A stretch of 64,000 nucleotides of DNA from Amycolatopsis sp. FBCC-B4732 (GCF_023008405.1 NZ_CP095376.1:7544501-7608500); one strand, 5' to 3'. Positions 1 to 9,663 are shown, counted from the stretch's first letter. Notes: generated from the letters alone by a model not told the origin. Translations and numbers: made by a program.

Positions 1-2625
1 CTTGTCGCCCGGCTGGATCTTGCGCTTCTGGGCCACGTAGACGCGGACCAGCTCGTTGACGCCCGGGGGCAGCTCGTCGTCGTCCTCGCGCGAGAACACG
101 CGGATGCCGATGACCTTGCCGGTCTCGCCGTGCGGCACCTTCAGCGAGGTGTCGCGGACTTCGCGGGCCTTCTCGCCGAAGATCGCGCGGAGCAGGCGCT
201 CTTCCGGCGTCAGCTCGGTCTCGCCCTTCGGCGTGACCTTGCCGACCAGGATGTCGCCGTCGCGGACCTCGGCACCGATGCGGATGATGCCGCGCTCGTC
301 GAGGTCGGCCAGGACCTCCTCGGAGACGTTCGGGATGTCCCGGGTGATCTCCTCGGCGCCCAGCTTGGTGTCGCGGGCGTCGATCTCGTGCTCCTCGATG
401 TGGATCGACGTCAAGACGTCGTCCTGCACCAGGCGCTCCGAGAGGATGATCGCGTCCTCGTAGTTGTGGCCCTCCCACGGCATGACCGCGACGAGCAGGT
501 TCTTGCCGAGCGCCATCTCACCGTTTTCGGTGGACGGGCCGTCGGCGATGACCTGACCCTGCTCGACCCGGTCACCCTCGTTGACGATCGGGCGGTGGTT
601 GAAGCAGGTGCCGTGGTTGGAGCGGCGGAACTTGTACAGTCCGTAGCTCTTCCGCGTGCCGTCGTCGTGCATGATCGTGATCAGGTCCGCCGAGAGCTCC
701 TCGACGATGCCGGACTGCTCGGCGACGAGCACGTCACCGGCGTCGACCGCGGCGCGCAGCTCCACACCCGTGCCCACGTACGGGGCCTGGTTGCGCAGCA
801 GCGGCACGGCCTGGCGCTGCATGTTCGCACCCATCAGGGCGCGGTTCGCGTCGTCGTGCTCGAGGAACGGGATCATCGCCGTCGCGACCGAGACCATCTG
901 CCGCGGCGAGACGTCCATGTAGTCGATGTCGAGCGGGTCGATCAGCTCGACCTCGCCGCCCTTGCGGCGGGCCATGACCCGGTCTTCGACGAAGGTGCCG
1001 TCGTCCGAGATCGGCGCGTTGGCCTGGGCCTTGACGTACCGGTCCTCTTCGTCCGCGGTCAGGTAGTCGACCTGGTCGGTGACCCGGCCCTCGACGACCT
1101 TGCGGTACGGCGTCTCGATGAAGCCGAACGGGTTGACCCGCGCGTACGAGCAGAGCGAGCCGATCAGGCCGATGTTCGGGCCTTCCGGCGTCTCGATCGG
1201 GCACATGCGGCCGTAGTGCGACGGGTGGACGTCCCGGACCTCCATGCCGGCGCGCTCACGGGACAGACCACCCGGGCCGAGGGCCGACAGACGACGCTTG
1301 TGCGTCAGGCCCGACAGCGGGTTGTTCTGGTCCATGAACTGCGACAGCTGCGAGGTGCCGAAGAACTCCTTGATCGCCGCGCCGATCGGGCGGATGTTGA
1401 TCAGGGTCTGCGGCGTGATCGCCTCGACGTCCTGCGTGGTCATGCGCTCGCGCACGACGCGCTCGGTGCGGGAGAGGCCGACCCGGATCTGGTTCTGGAT
1501 CAGCTCGCCGACCGTGCGCAGGCGCCGGTTGCCGAAGTGGTCGATGTCGTCGGTCTCGACCGGGATCTCGGTGCCGTTCTGCGCGTCCATCTTGTCCTCG
1601 CCGGCGTGCAGCCGGACCAGGTACTCGATGGTCGTGACGATGTCCTCTTCGGTCAGCGTCCCGGTGTCGTAGGCCGTCGACAGGCCGAGCTTCTTGTTGA
1701 CCTTGTATCGGCCGACCTTGGCCAGGTCGTAGCGCTTCGCCTTGAAGAACAGGTTCTCCAGCAGGGTCTGCGCGCTCTCCTTGGTGGGGGGTTCGCCCGG
1801 GCGCAGCTTGCGGTAGATGTCGAGCAGGGCCTCGTCGGTGCCGGCCGTGTGGTCCTTCTCGAGGGTGGCCAGCAGCGTCTCCGAGAAGGAGAAGCGCTCG
1901 CGGATCGCCTCGGTGGTCCACCCCAGCGCCTTCAGCAGCACGGTGACCGGCTGGCGGCGCTTGCGGTCGATGCGGACACCGACGGTGTCGCGCTTGTCGA
2001 CGTCGAACTCGAGCCACGCGCCGCGGCTCGGGATCACGCGGACGCTGAAGACGTCCTTGTCGGTCGTCTTGTCGACGTCCTTCGAGTAGTAGACGCCCGG
2101 CGAGCGGACCAGCTGGGACACGACGACACGCTCGGTGCCGTTGATGATGAACGTGCCCTTGTCGGTCATGACCGGGAAGTCGCCGAGGAAGACCGTCTGG
2201 CTCTTGATCTCGCCCGTGTTGTTGTTGACGAACTCGGCCGTGACGAACAGCGGCGCGGCGTACGTCATGTCCTTGTCCTTGCACTCCTCGATCGAGGCCT
2301 TGACCTCGTCGAAGCGCGGGGCGGAGAAGGACAGGGACATCGAACCGGAGAAGTCCTCGATCGGGGAGATCTCGTTCAGGACCTCTTCGAGGCCGCCGAC
2401 CGGGTTTTCTTCACCTTCTTCGACACGGCGTTCGAACCACGCTTCGTCCCCGGTGAACCACTGGAACGACTGGATCTGGACGTCGAGCAGGTTGGGCGTG
2501 TTGAGCGGTTCGCGAATCTTTGCGAAGGAAACCCGCTTGGGCGCGCCGGGGATTCCCGTGGACTCCGAGCGAGATTCAGCCGAGGTGGTCGCAGCAGTGG
2601 CCTGGTTCGCGGGAGAGACTGCCAA
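1..2625 (-). CDS. rpoB: DNA-directed RNA polymerase subunit beta, C-terminus off the window
   Basis: This is the beta subunit of core RNA polymerase, forming one side of the active-site cleft. About 875 N-terminal residues are present; the rest lies beyond the left edge. I chose TTG at 2625 because the product then begins LAVSPANQ and a GGAAGGA ribosome site lies six bases upstream; no ATG or GTG fits as well. The rifampicin region is readable at residues of roughly 420-450 ([16 protein letters not shown], then [13 protein letters not shown]), with the Asp, His and Ser contact positions of sensitive enzymes all unchanged. It is followed by the invariant [13 protein letters not shown] segment. 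The gene follows the mce locus in the same direction but has its own promoter candidates upstream. Confidence 0.98.
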   Translation of the reverse strand, partial: MAVSPANQATAATTSAESRSESTGIPGAPKRVSFAKIREPLNTPNLLDVQIQSFQWFTGDEAWFERRVEEGEENPVGGLEEVLNEISPIEDFSGSMSLSFSAPRFDEVKASIEECKDKDMTYAAPLFVTAEFVNNNTGEIKSQTVFLGDFPVMTDKGTFIINGTERVVVSQLVRSPGVYYSKDVDKTTDKDVFSVRVIPSRGAWLEFDVDKRDTVGVRIDRKRRQPVTVLLKALGWTTEAIRERFSFSETLLATLEKDHTAGTDEALLDIYRKLRPGEPPTKESAQTLLENLFFKAKRYDLAKVGRYKVNKKLGLSTAYDTGTLTEEDIVTTIEYLVRLHAGEDKMDAQNGTEIPVETDDIDHFGNRRLRTVGELIQNQIRVGLSRTERVVRERMTTQDVEAITPQTLINIRPIGAAIKEFFGTSQLSQFMDQNNPLSGLTHKRRLSALGPGGLSRERAGMEVRDVHPSHYGRMCPIETPEGPNIGLIGSLCSYARVNPFGFIETPYRKVVEGRVTDQVDYLTADEEDRYVKAQANAPISDDGTFVEDRVMARRKGGEVELIDPLDIDYMDVSPRQMVSVATAMIPFLEHDDANRALMGANMQRQAVPLLRNQAPYVGTGVELRAAVDAGDVLVAEQSGIVEELSADLITIMHDDGTRKSYGLYKFRRSNHGTCFNHRPIVNEGDRVEQGQVIADGPSTENGEMALGKNLLVAVMPWEGHNYEDAIILSERLVQDDVLTSIHIEEHEIDARDTKLGAEEITRDIPNVSEEVLADLDERGIIRIGAEVRDGDILVGKVTPKGETELTPEERLLRAIFGEKAREVRDTSLKVPHGETGKVIGIRVFSREDDDELPPGVNELVRVYVAQKRKIQPGDK

Positions 2626-2661
2626 GATGCGTCCTTCCGGGGACAATGAGCGGTGACGGCC

Positions 2662-2691
2662 GCCATAGCAACAGCTATGAGCGACTGTCAA
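2662..2691 (-). promoter_or_regulatory. second rpoB promoter candidate (proximal)
   Basis: On the minus strand a perfect -35 hexamer TTGACA (2691-2686) is followed after 18 bases by TATGGC (2667-2662). The -35 is ideal but the -10 is poor, so this is weaker evidence than the distal site at 2760-2788. A start here would leave only about a 30-base leader before rpoB. Confidence 0.35.
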
Positions 2692-2759
2692 GGGTGCCGT
2701 GTGCCCACTATCCTAACTACCGGCTCCGGGCAGCCTGAAAGAGGGCAGCGCAAAGAGGC

Positions 2760-2788
2760 AGTCTAGCCCGAACGTCGCGGTCTGTCCA
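2760..2788 (-). promoter_or_regulatory. rpoB promoter candidate (distal)
   Basis: Read on the minus strand, TGGACA (2788-2783) is separated by exactly 17 bases from TAGACT (2765-2760), a good match to housekeeping -35 and -10 elements in actinobacteria. Transcription would begin near 2753, giving an rpoB leader of roughly 128 bases. This makes rpoB transcription independent of the mce operon upstream. Confidence 0.55.
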
Positions 2789-3208
2789 GGGGGCGCTCCC
2801 GATGGGGCCCAGCCTGCCTCGCGACGTCTTCAGGTATGCCTCCAGGCGAGCCGGTTGTCCCTCCCGCAAGGGCCGCCGGTTTCGCCGTCGGGAGTAAGCG
2901 TGAACCCAGCGGCGCCGAGAGTCAAGATGCCACACGGGGGTCGGCCCGGTTGGCGCAGCGTTGAAGAGGGTCAGCGGAGCGTAAGCGACCGAATATCATG
3001 CAGGTTACCGGCTGGTAGCGCCAGTAAAGCGGCTCGACCTGCAGGTATTCCACGGATTTCGTCGTCGCTCGTGTGCCGCACGACACCCGGCACGGGCGGA
3101 GAAGTTCTCCGAAGAGCGCGCGAAAGGGTGTCGCGGAGGGCCGGATCGGGCGGCCCGGCGCGTGTCCCAGCGGTCACTCGCGCCCCAGGCGTCACGGCGG
3201 CCGGACGG

Positions 3209-3244
3209 GCCCGCGAGGGGTCTCCGAAGGGCCCTCTCGCGGGC
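3209..3244. terminator. GC-rich hairpin downstream of the mce operon
   Basis: GCCCGCGAG at 3209 pairs with CTCGCGGGC ending at 3244, with one mismatch before the stem continues. There is no T tract on either strand, so it may be a back-up terminator or simply secondary structure. Confidence 0.3.
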
Positions 3245-3320
3245 GTTCGGGGCGCCGCCCGGCCCGGCACCCCACCGAGCCGGTGAACGACGTACAAGAG
3301 CGGCTGGCCCCGAGACGCGA

Positions 3321-3365
3321 CGAAGGGCCCCTCCCCCTCGGCTCGCGAGCGGACGGGACCCTTCG
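3321..3365 (-). terminator. probable mce operon terminator
   Basis: CGAAGGG at 3321-3327 pairs with CCCTTCG at 3359-3365, and a further three pairs follow one mismatch. The loop contains a second palindrome, GCTCGCGAGC. The stem begins six bases beyond the stop codon of the last mce-associated gene. A T tract is lacking, as often in high-GC genomes. Confidence 0.45.
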
Positions 3366-3371
3366 GCGGAG

Positions 3372-4421
3372 CTACTTCGTCGGCGAAGGCGACGCCGGCG
3401 GGGCGGAGGACGCCGGGGCCTGGGTGGCCGCCGGGACCTTCGGCGCGTTGTACGTGTCCATGTCCGTGATCTTCCACTTGTCGCCCTGCAGCTGGGCGTT
3501 CAAGTGCAGCTGGGCGGTGCCCGCGGTGGTCTTCTTCGTGTCCGTGCGGGTCGAGGTCTGGTCGACGAAGACCATCACCTTCGCCAGGTCGCCGTTCAGC
3601 ATGATGACGGCGGAGCGCGTGACCTTGCAGGTCACGACCATCTTCTGCGCCGGCGCGAGCCGCTTGACCTCGCCCATCAGGGAGTTGTACTTGGCGCGGA
3701 CGTCGTCGTTGGCCAGCAGGTCGTTCGCCGCGTCCTCGGTCTTCTTGATGTTGTTGAAGTCGTAGGAGAACAGCGCCTCGGCCGCCTTCGAGACGGCGTC
3801 CTTGACCTGCGCCGTCTTCGCGACGTCCAGCAGCGCGGTGTTGCTGGTCGCCGAGGAGACCTCGACCTCTTCGGACTTGAACCAGAACGCCAGGCCGCCC
3901 AGCACCAGCGCGACGAGCACCAGCGCGCCCGCCACGACGTACGGCTTCTGCACCCGTGCGCCCGTGGCCGGCTCCGCCACCGACGCCGCGTCGGCGACCT
4001 CGACCTCGGACTCCTCCGTCGGCTTCGCGATCCCCGTGTCGCGCTTCTTCCGGCGCGGCGCGGGGCGGGCGGGCGGAGCTTCCTCGTCCGCCGCCTCGGC
4101 CGGCTCGCCGGTAAGGGCGTCGACCTCCGGCTCCTCCTCGGTGCCGACCGCCGCGAACACCGCCGTGTCCTCGGCCGACGGCGCCGTGTCGAGCTGCCCG
4201 CTCGCGGCTTCGAACGACTCGGGCCGGGCCGCGGGCCGCGGTGCCGGGCGCGGGGCCGGCCGGGGGCGCGGCTTTCGCGGCTCGGCGGGCACAGCGGGGA
4301 GCTGGCCGGTCCGCTCGGCGGCGGACTCGTCCGCCGGCGGCTTGCGCAGTCCGGCCACGCGCGGCCGGCGCGACGGCGGGGTGCTGCTGCTGCGAGGCGG
4401 CTGGCGGCGGGAGGGGGGCAC
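3372..4421 (-). CDS. Mce-associated membrane protein, distal copy
   Basis: This is a single-pass membrane protein of the Mce-associated (Mas) type, thought to stabilise or assist Mce lipid transporters. Of its 349 residues, the first 170 or so are cytoplasmic, rich in Pro, Arg, Ala and acidic residues and probably disordered. A membrane helix follows (PYVVAGALVLVALVLGGLAF). The outer domain of about 150 residues has the NTF2-like look of the family and ends in a low-complexity Pro/Ala/Ser tail. The start is GTG at 4421, with AAGGAG nine bases upstream. It lies 22 bases after the preceding Mas gene and is the last gene of the mce operon. Its long charged N-terminus is unlike the shorter neighbour. 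Confidence 0.85.
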   Translation of the reverse strand: MPPSRRQPPRSSSTPPSRRPRVAGLRKPPADESAAERTGQLPAVPAEPRKPRPRPAPRPAPRPAARPESFEAASGQLDTAPSAEDTAVFAAVGTEEEPEVDALTGEPAEAADEEAPPARPAPRRKKRDTGIAKPTEESEVEVADAASVAEPATGARVQKPYVVAGALVLVALVLGGLAFWFKSEEVEVSSATSNTALLDVAKTAQVKDAVSKAAEALFSYDFNNIKKTEDAANDLLANDDVRAKYNSLMGEVKRLAPAQKMVVTCKVTRSAVIMLNGDLAKVMVFVDQTSTRTDTKKTTAGTAQLHLNAQLQGDKWKITDMDTYNAPKVPAATQAPASSAPPASPSPTK

Positions 4422-4443
4422 TACGGGCTCCTTACGGGTGACG

Positions 4444-5022
4444 CTACTGGCCGGCCGCGACGAGCGGGACGCTGTCGATGCCGGACAGCTTCCAGGTGTC
4501 GCCCACGCGGGTCATCGACACTTCGAGGCGCAACGGCTTCGCGCTGCTCTTGTCGCCCTGGGTGACGGTCGTGGCGATGGCGGCGAGGAAGCTGGCCTTG
4601 CCTTCGTGGTCGTCCAGCTCCTCGACGGCGATGTCCTGGACGTCCGTGGTGACCTTCGTCTTGGCGTCGGCGAGCGCCTTGCGGAACGTCGGCGCCGACT
4701 GGTCGATCTGCTGCGCCATCTTGTCGTCCGACACCGACTTCTGCCGGGCGAAGAAGCCGTCGAGGTCGGTGTAGTCGACCTCGGTGTAGGCCTTCAGCGC
4801 GTTGCCGCCCGCCTTGACGACGGCCTCGCGCGAAGCCGCCAGCCCGGCGTTGTCGTCGGCCGCGGCCGCCCACCACTGGATCCCGAAGAACGCGGCGGCG
4901 ATCAGCGCGGCCAGTGCCAGCGCGCCGGCGCCGAGCACCAGGATCCGCGACGAGGACGGCTCCCGGGCCGGCGTCGGGGTGGCGTCCGCCGCTTCGACGG
5001 CGGACGGCTCGTCCGTACTCAT
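4444..5022 (-). CDS. Mce-associated membrane protein, proximal copy
   Basis: This 192-residue protein has a short polar N-terminus, one membrane helix at about residues 26-50 (ILVLGAGALALAALIAAAFF) and an extracytoplasmic domain rich in helices. It resembles the Mas/Mam proteins found at the ends of mce operons, which act as accessory subunits of Mce complexes. It follows mceF by 36 bases and precedes the second Mas gene by 22, so all three are probably co-transcribed. The pair appears to be an old tandem duplication, with similar architecture but little obvious sequence identity. The exact role of Mas proteins is not settled. Confidence 0.85.
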   Translation of the reverse strand: MSTDEPSAVEAADATPTPAREPSSSRILVLGAGALALAALIAAAFFGIQWWAAAADDNAGLAASREAVVKAGGNALKAYTEVDYTDLDGFFARQKSVSDDKMAQQIDQSAPTFRKALADAKTKVTTDVQDIAVEELDDHEGKASFLAAIATTVTQGDKSSAKPLRLEVSMTRVGDTWKLSGIDSVPLVAAGQ

Positions 5023-5058
5023 GGCACTCCAGGGTAGGGGTCGGTCATCAAATCCACG

Positions 5059-6324
5059 TCAGGCCAGTCCGAGCAGCGCGCCCAGGCTGGTGAGGCTGAC
5101 GCCGGGGCTGCCGACGATGCCCGGCACGCCCCGGCTGTTGCGCTCCTCCGCCAGCTCCTCGGCCGGCCGGTTCGCGTTGGCCGAGACGTCGGCGTCGGAC
5201 GGCTTGACCGGCACGCCGCCGTACGGCGCGTTCTGCGCACCGCGGACGTTGATCGGGCTGCCCTTCGGTTCGGCACAGTACGCGTTGTCGTCCGCGGGCC
5301 GGGGCGTCGTGTTGTCCCCGGTCCGGTACTGCGAATACGGCATGTAGCCCTTGGTGCAGGCGGGCGGGTTGAACAGGTTGAGCACCAGGCCCAGGTGGGC
5401 GGTCCCGTCACCGGGGGCGACGCTGCTCGCGGCGCCGGCCAGCGCCGGGTAGGTGACCAGGCCCTGCTCGATCCCGTCGAGCCGGGTCACGGTCAGGTTG
5501 GCCGTGGTGAGCAGGTTCGCCGTCAGCGCGCCCAGGCCCGGCCCGGACTCCTTCAGCACCTGGCTGACCTGCGCGGCCACCTGCGGCGTGATGCCGATGA
5601 GCTTGCGCAGGTCACCGTCGGAGTTCTTCAGCGTGCCGGTGAGCTCGTTGAGGCTCTTGCTGAACGACGCGAAGTTCGCCGCCTCGTCGTTCTGCGTGTC
5701 GAGCACCTTGCCGCCCTGGTCGAGCAGCTGGATCGTCTGCGGCAGGTACTCCTGCGCGGTCGTGGTGAAGCTGCGCGCGGTGTCCAGGAGCTTCTGCAGG
5801 TCGCCGCCGGTGCCGCGGAAGGCGTCGTAGGACTCGTCGACGACCGTGCGCAGCGAGTCGACCGGGACCGACGCCGCGAGCGAGTCGAGGTCGCCGATCA
5901 GGCGGTCGGTGCTGACCGGGGTGGTCGTCTTGGCCGCCGGGATCACCGAGCCCGCCGCCAGGTACGGGCCCTTGTCGGCCTTCGGCTTCAGGTCGACGTA
6001 CTGCTCGCCGACCGCCGACCGGTTGGCGACGACGGCGTCGAGGTCCGCCGGCACCTGGGGCGCCGACGGGTCGATGTTCAGGTCGGCCTCGAGCCCGGTC
6101 GCGGTCAGCCGCATTTCGCCGACCCGGCCGATGTTGTAGCCGCGGTAGGTGACTTCGGCGTTGGTGAAGATGCCGCCCGACTCGTTGAGCTGCAGCTTCA
6201 CCGTGTAGCCGTCGTTGCCGAACACGGTGCCGAGCCCGGCGAACCGGACCAGCGCGTACACGATCGCGACGACGGAAATGACCGCGAAGGCGATCAGCTG
6301 GAGTTTCGTCCTGCGCACCAGCAT
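5059..6324 (-). CDS. mceF: Mce family protein MceF
   Basis: This is the last of the six Mce substrate-binding subunits, which are thought to form a channel across the periplasm carrying lipids to the YrbE permease. It has 421 residues: a membrane anchor at about residues 8-30 (LIAFAVISVVAIVYALV), an MCE/MlaD domain at about 38-120 (the YTVKLQLNESGGIF and YRGYNIGRVGE segments), a helical region and a long polar tail. ATG at 6324 overlaps the mceE stop in TGATG. This places mceF sixth in the canonical A-F order and argues for translational coupling. The C-terminal 100 residues are Asn/Pro-rich. Confidence 0.92.
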   Translation of the reverse strand: MLVRRTKLQLIAFAVISVVAIVYALVRFAGLGTVFGNDGYTVKLQLNESGGIFTNAEVTYRGYNIGRVGEMRLTATGLEADLNIDPSAPQVPADLDAVVANRSAVGEQYVDLKPKADKGPYLAAGSVIPAAKTTTPVSTDRLIGDLDSLAASVPVDSLRTVVDESYDAFRGTGGDLQKLLDTARSFTTTAQEYLPQTIQLLDQGGKVLDTQNDEAANFASFSKSLNELTGTLKNSDGDLRKLIGITPQVAAQVSQVLKESGPGLGALTANLLTTANLTVTRLDGIEQGLVTYPALAGAASSVAPGDGTAHLGLVLNLFNPPACTKGYMPYSQYRTGDNTTPRPADDNAYCAEPKGSPINVRGAQNAPYGGVPVKPSDADVSANANRPAEELAEERNSRGVPGIVGSPGVSLTSLGALLGLA

Positions 6325-7502
6325 CAGCCCGCACCTCCCGACAGGAGCCCGAAGAGGTTGCCGAGGCCCGGCTGGGACTGCCCGGCCTGCCCGCTTTCGC
6401 CCGGGATCGGCAGCGGCGGCGGCTGGTTGGCGGGGGTGCCTTCGACGCCGCCGGTGAGCCCCGGCAGCGGGATCTGGCCGGCGAGGGCGTTCTGCCTGCT
6501 GTTGCCCAGGTTCTCCACGACGGTCTTCAGGTTCAGGTCCACCTTCGCGAACAGGTTGAAGTAGTCGCCCTTGACGTCGTTGACGGCCTGGTCGCTGAAC
6601 GGGAACGTCAGCAGGATCTGCAGGGCCTTCGGCAGGTCGTTGCCCGCCTCGCCGAGCTTCTGCAACGTCGGGGTCAGCGCCTTCAGGTCGGCGACGAGGT
6701 CCTTCTGCGACCGGTTCACGGTGTCGGTGGCGACGCCGGAGAGGTTGTCCAGGGCCTGCAGCATCGTGACCAGCTGGCCGCGCTGCGACTCCAGCACGCC
6801 GAGGCCGGGCGCGAGGTTGTCGACCGCGCCGACCAGCTTGTCCTTCTGGCCGTTGAGGGTCGAGGACAGCCGGTTCAGCCCGTCGAGCGCGCGGGTGATG
6901 TTGCGCGACTGCTGGTCGAGGTTCGTGACCAGCTGGTTCGCGTTGTCCAGCAGCGCCTTGATGTCCGGCTCGCGGCCGGACGTGGCGTTGTTGAGCTCCT
7001 TGGTGATGGTGTTGAGCTGGTCGACCCCGCCACCGTTGAGCAGCAGCGAGAGCGCCCCGAGCAGCTCTTCGACCTCGACGCTGCGGTTCGTCCTGGCCAG
7101 CGGGATGGTCGCGTTGTCGGCGAGCTTGCCCTGGGCCTGGTCGTCGCCCGGCGAGGCCAGCTCGACGTACTTCTCGCCGAGCAGGCTCGACTGCTTGACG
7201 TTGGCGATCGCGTTGGCGGGCAGCTTGACGTCGCCGTTGACCTTGAGCGTGACCAGCGCGTGCCAGCCGTCCTTGGTCAGCCCGACGTTCTCGACCCGGC
7301 CGATCGGCACCTCGTCGACCTTCACCCCGGCCTGCGGGGTCAGGTCGAGCACGTCCCGGAACTCGACGTTCACCGTGTACGGGTGGTCGCCGAGGTCGGC
7401 GCCCCCGGGCAGCGGCAGGTCGTAGATGCCTTTGAACGCGCACCCGGAGAGGACCAGCGCGGAGGCCGTGGCGAGCGCGCCGACGGTCACGAGCTTCTTC
7501 AC
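6324..7502 (-). CDS. mceE: Mce lipoprotein MceE (LprK-like)
   Basis: This is the lipoprotein member of the Mce hexamer. The 392-residue product starts with a lipoprotein signal whose lipobox reads LSGC, so the mature protein should carry lipid on the Cys near residue 21 and be tethered to the outer face of the membrane. The MCE domain follows (YTVNVEFRDVLDLTPQAG, then the conserved IGRVENVGL). Helical repeats and a Pro/Gly-rich C-terminus come next. The start is GTG at 7502 in a GTGA overlap with the mceD stop, and the stop overlaps mceF. The lipobox at this position in the order is diagnostic for MceE. Confidence 0.93.
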   Translation of the reverse strand: MKKLVTVGALATASALVLSGCAFKGIYDLPLPGGADLGDHPYTVNVEFRDVLDLTPQAGVKVDEVPIGRVENVGLTKDGWHALVTLKVNGDVKLPANAIANVKQSSLLGEKYVELASPGDDQAQGKLADNATIPLARTNRSVEVEELLGALSLLLNGGGVDQLNTITKELNNATSGREPDIKALLDNANQLVTNLDQQSRNITRALDGLNRLSSTLNGQKDKLVGAVDNLAPGLGVLESQRGQLVTMLQALDNLSGVATDTVNRSQKDLVADLKALTPTLQKLGEAGNDLPKALQILLTFPFSDQAVNDVKGDYFNLFAKVDLNLKTVVENLGNSRQNALAGQIPLPGLTGGVEGTPANQPPPLPIPGESGQAGQSQPGLGNLFGLLSGGAG

Positions 7503-8680
7503 TGGCCACCTCCGTAGAGCTGCCCGGCGATGGGCAGGGGCAGCGGCGGCAGCTGACCGGACTGCAGGGCCTGCACGGTCTGCGCCAGCGACGGCAGCGG
7601 GACCACCCCGTCGACCAGGCCGGCGATGCCCTCGCAGGCGTTGCCGAGCACGTCCGGGATGCCCTTGCCGGCCTGCTTGAGCAGCCGGCAGATCATCACC
7701 AGCGGGGGCTGGGTCAGCTCGTTGAGGTTCGGCCGGGCGTCGAGCGTGCCCGCCGAGCCGTTGTAGGTGTTGACCAGGTTGCTCAGGCCGACCGGGGCGA
7801 CGTCGAGGATCTCGGCGAGCGAGCCGCGCTGGTCGACGAGCACCTTGGTGACGCCGGCCAGCTTGTCCACGTTGGACTTGAGCCGGTCGTGGTTGGCGTC
7901 GATGAACGACTGCACCGCGGTGAGCGTGGTGCCGAGCTGCTGCACGGTCGCGGCCAGGTTGTCCTTTTCGGACGCCAGGTAGCCGCTGACGTCGGCGAGC
8001 TGGCTCTCGAAGTTCCGGACCGACTTGTCCGAGTCGGCCAGCGTCTGCGAGAACTTGCCGAGGTTCTCCACCGTGGAGAACAGGTCGTCCTTGTTGCCGG
8101 CCAGCGTCCCGGCCGCCTGGCCGAGCTTGGTGATCGTGTCGTGCAGGACCTGGCCGTTGCCGTCGACGTTGGCCGCCGCGGTGTTCAGCAGGTTCGACAG
8201 CGACCCGTTCTTGTTGGCGCCGTTCGGGCCGAGGGTCTCGCTGACCCGGGCCAGGCTGGCGGCGAGCTGGTCGACCTCGAGGGGCACCTCGGTGCGGTCG
8301 AGGCCGATGACCGCGCCGTCGGAGATCCGCGGGCCGCCGGTGTAGGCCGGGGCGAGCTGGACGTACCGGTCGGACACCAGCGACGGCGCCACGATGAGCG
8401 CCTTCGCGTCGGCCGGGACGGCGACCTTCCGGTCGTACTCGAACTCGACCTTCACCTGGTTGCCCATGGGCTGGATCTTGGTGACCGTGCCCATGTCGAC
8501 GCCGAGCATCCGCACGCTGTTGCCCTCGTACAGGCCGACGGCGCCGGCGAAGTACGCGGTCAGGTGGTTGCGGCCGGCGTCCTTGAGGGTCCACCAGATC
8601 CCGCCGGCGACGACGAGCGCGAGGACGATCGCGATGGTGAAGCCCCGGGTCAGGGCCAGTCCGAAGCGGGTGTCACTCAT
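7499..8680 (-). CDS. mceD: Mce family protein MceD
   Basis: Fourth Mce subunit, 393 residues. A membrane helix (FTIAIVLALVVAGGIWWTL) is followed by the MCE domain with VRMLGVDMGTVTKI, then a long predicted-helical stretch and a hydrophobic Pro/Leu-rich tail. I used ATG at 8680 because it forms an ATGA overlap with the mceC stop, as at other junctions of this operon. An upstream in-frame Met at 8692 would add four residues (MLHE) and is less likely. Like its neighbours it should be anchored in the membrane, with the bulk outside, and it probably works only as part of the A-F assembly. Confidence 0.92.
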   Translation of the reverse strand: MSDTRFGLALTRGFTIAIVLALVVAGGIWWTLKDAGRNHLTAYFAGAVGLYEGNSVRMLGVDMGTVTKIQPMGNQVKVEFEYDRKVAVPADAKALIVAPSLVSDRYVQLAPAYTGGPRISDGAVIGLDRTEVPLEVDQLAASLARVSETLGPNGANKNGSLSNLLNTAAANVDGNGQVLHDTITKLGQAAGTLAGNKDDLFSTVENLGKFSQTLADSDKSVRNFESQLADVSGYLASEKDNLAATVQQLGTTLTAVQSFIDANHDRLKSNVDKLAGVTKVLVDQRGSLAEILDVAPVGLSNLVNTYNGSAGTLDARPNLNELTQPPLVMICRLLKQAGKGIPDVLGNACEGIAGLVDGVVPLPSLAQTVQALQSGQLPPLPLPIAGQLYGGGQ

Positions 8681-9663
8681 TTCGTGTAGCACCCCTCTTC
8701 GTTGATCGGGCCGAACGACGGCAGGAGCAGGCCGCAGATGTAGTTGTCGAACCAGCGCCCGTTGCCGATGGTGTTGGTGAAGACGCGGATGAACGGCGCG
8801 AACTTCTTGATGCCGTCGGCCAGCGAGTCCTGGTTGCGCTGCAGCATCGACGTCAGCTGGTCCAGCGAGGTGAGCACCGGGTCGAGCTGCTTGTCGTTGT
8901 CGTCGATCAGGCCCTGCAGCTGCGTGGCCAGCTCACGGGAGCCGTTGAGCAGCGAGGTGATCGCGTCCTCGCGCTTCGACAGCTCGTCGAGCAGCTTGTT
9001 GCCGTCGGTCAGCAGCTTCTGCACCTCGGCGTCGCGGTCGACCAGCGTCTGCGACACCTCGCGGGTGTTCGCCAGCAGGTTGGACAGCTGCTGGTCGCGC
9101 GAGGCGATGGTGTCCGAGAGCTTCGACAGGCCCGACAGCGCGCCCTTCACGTCCTGCGGCGTGTTGGCGAAGGTCTGCGAGATGGTGTCGAAGCTCTGCG
9201 CGAGCTGCTTGGTGTCGATGTTGTCCACGGTCTGCGAGAGCCCGCGGAAGGCGTCGAGCACGTCGTAGGGGGCCATCGTGCGGTCCCGCGGGATCGCCGT
9301 GCCCGGGTCGAGCGCGCCCTGGCCCTGCGGGTCCAGCGACAGGTACTTCTGCCCGAGCAGCGTCTTGATCTTGATCGCGGCGCTGGTCCGGTCGCCCAGC
9401 CAGGCGTCCTTGACCTTGAACGACACCTTGACCGACGCGCCGTCGAGCTCGATGTCGCTGATCTTGCCGACCTTGACGCCGGCGACCCGGACGTCGTTGT
9501 CCTTCTGCAGCCCGGAGGCTTCGCTGAACTCGGCGGTGTAGGTGGTGCCGCCGCCGATCACCGGCAGGTCGTCGGAGTTGAGCGCGGCGAGGAAACCGAG
9601 GCCCAGCACGACGATGCCGACGAGGGCGATCGGGACGGGGTTGCGCTTCTGGAAGGACTTCAT
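8677..9663 (-). CDS. mceC: Mce family protein MceC
   Basis: Third Mce subunit, 328 residues, the shortest of the six here. The N-terminal helix (VPIALVGIVVLGLGFLAAL) anchors it. The MCE domain spans about residues 35-115 and includes VRVAGVKVGKISDIEL and the LLGQKYLSL strand typical of the family. The C-terminal half is a coiled helical region ending in a Cys pair (YICGLLLP and GCYTK) that could form a disulfide outside the cell. ATG at 9663 overlaps the mceB stop in ATGA. An in-frame Met at 9672 would add three residues and is not preferred. Confidence 0.92.
   Translation of the reverse strand: MKSFQKRNPVPIALVGIVVLGLGFLAALNSDDLPVIGGGTTYTAEFSEASGLQKDNDVRVAGVKVGKISDIELDGASVKVSFKVKDAWLGDRTSAAIKIKTLLGQKYLSLDPQGQGALDPGTAIPRDRTMAPYDVLDAFRGLSQTVDNIDTKQLAQSFDTISQTFANTPQDVKGALSGLSKLSDTIASRDQQLSNLLANTREVSQTLVDRDAEVQKLLTDGNKLLDELSKREDAITSLLNGSRELATQLQGLIDDNDKQLDPVLTSLDQLTSMLQRNQDSLADGIKKFAPFIRVFTNTIGNGRWFDNYICGLLLPSFGPINEEGCYTK

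Larger units (their letters stand above)
2626..3371. other. rpoB upstream region without a gene
   Basis: These 746 bases lie between the last mce-associated gene and rpoB. I see no convincing coding frame; the open frames here lack ribosome sites and family resemblance. The part nearest rpoB holds two promoter candidates, and the part nearest the mce operon holds two hairpins. The middle (about 2800-3200) has no feature I can name and may carry further promoters or leader structure. Confidence 0.6.

Noticed and set aside
130..2649. Long plus-strand open frame opposite rpoB (839 codons) and similar frames opposite other genes
   Set aside because: These are antisense shadows caused by GC-rich codon use; their products are Arg/Asp/Val-rich, lack domains, and the opposite strand holds recognised genes.
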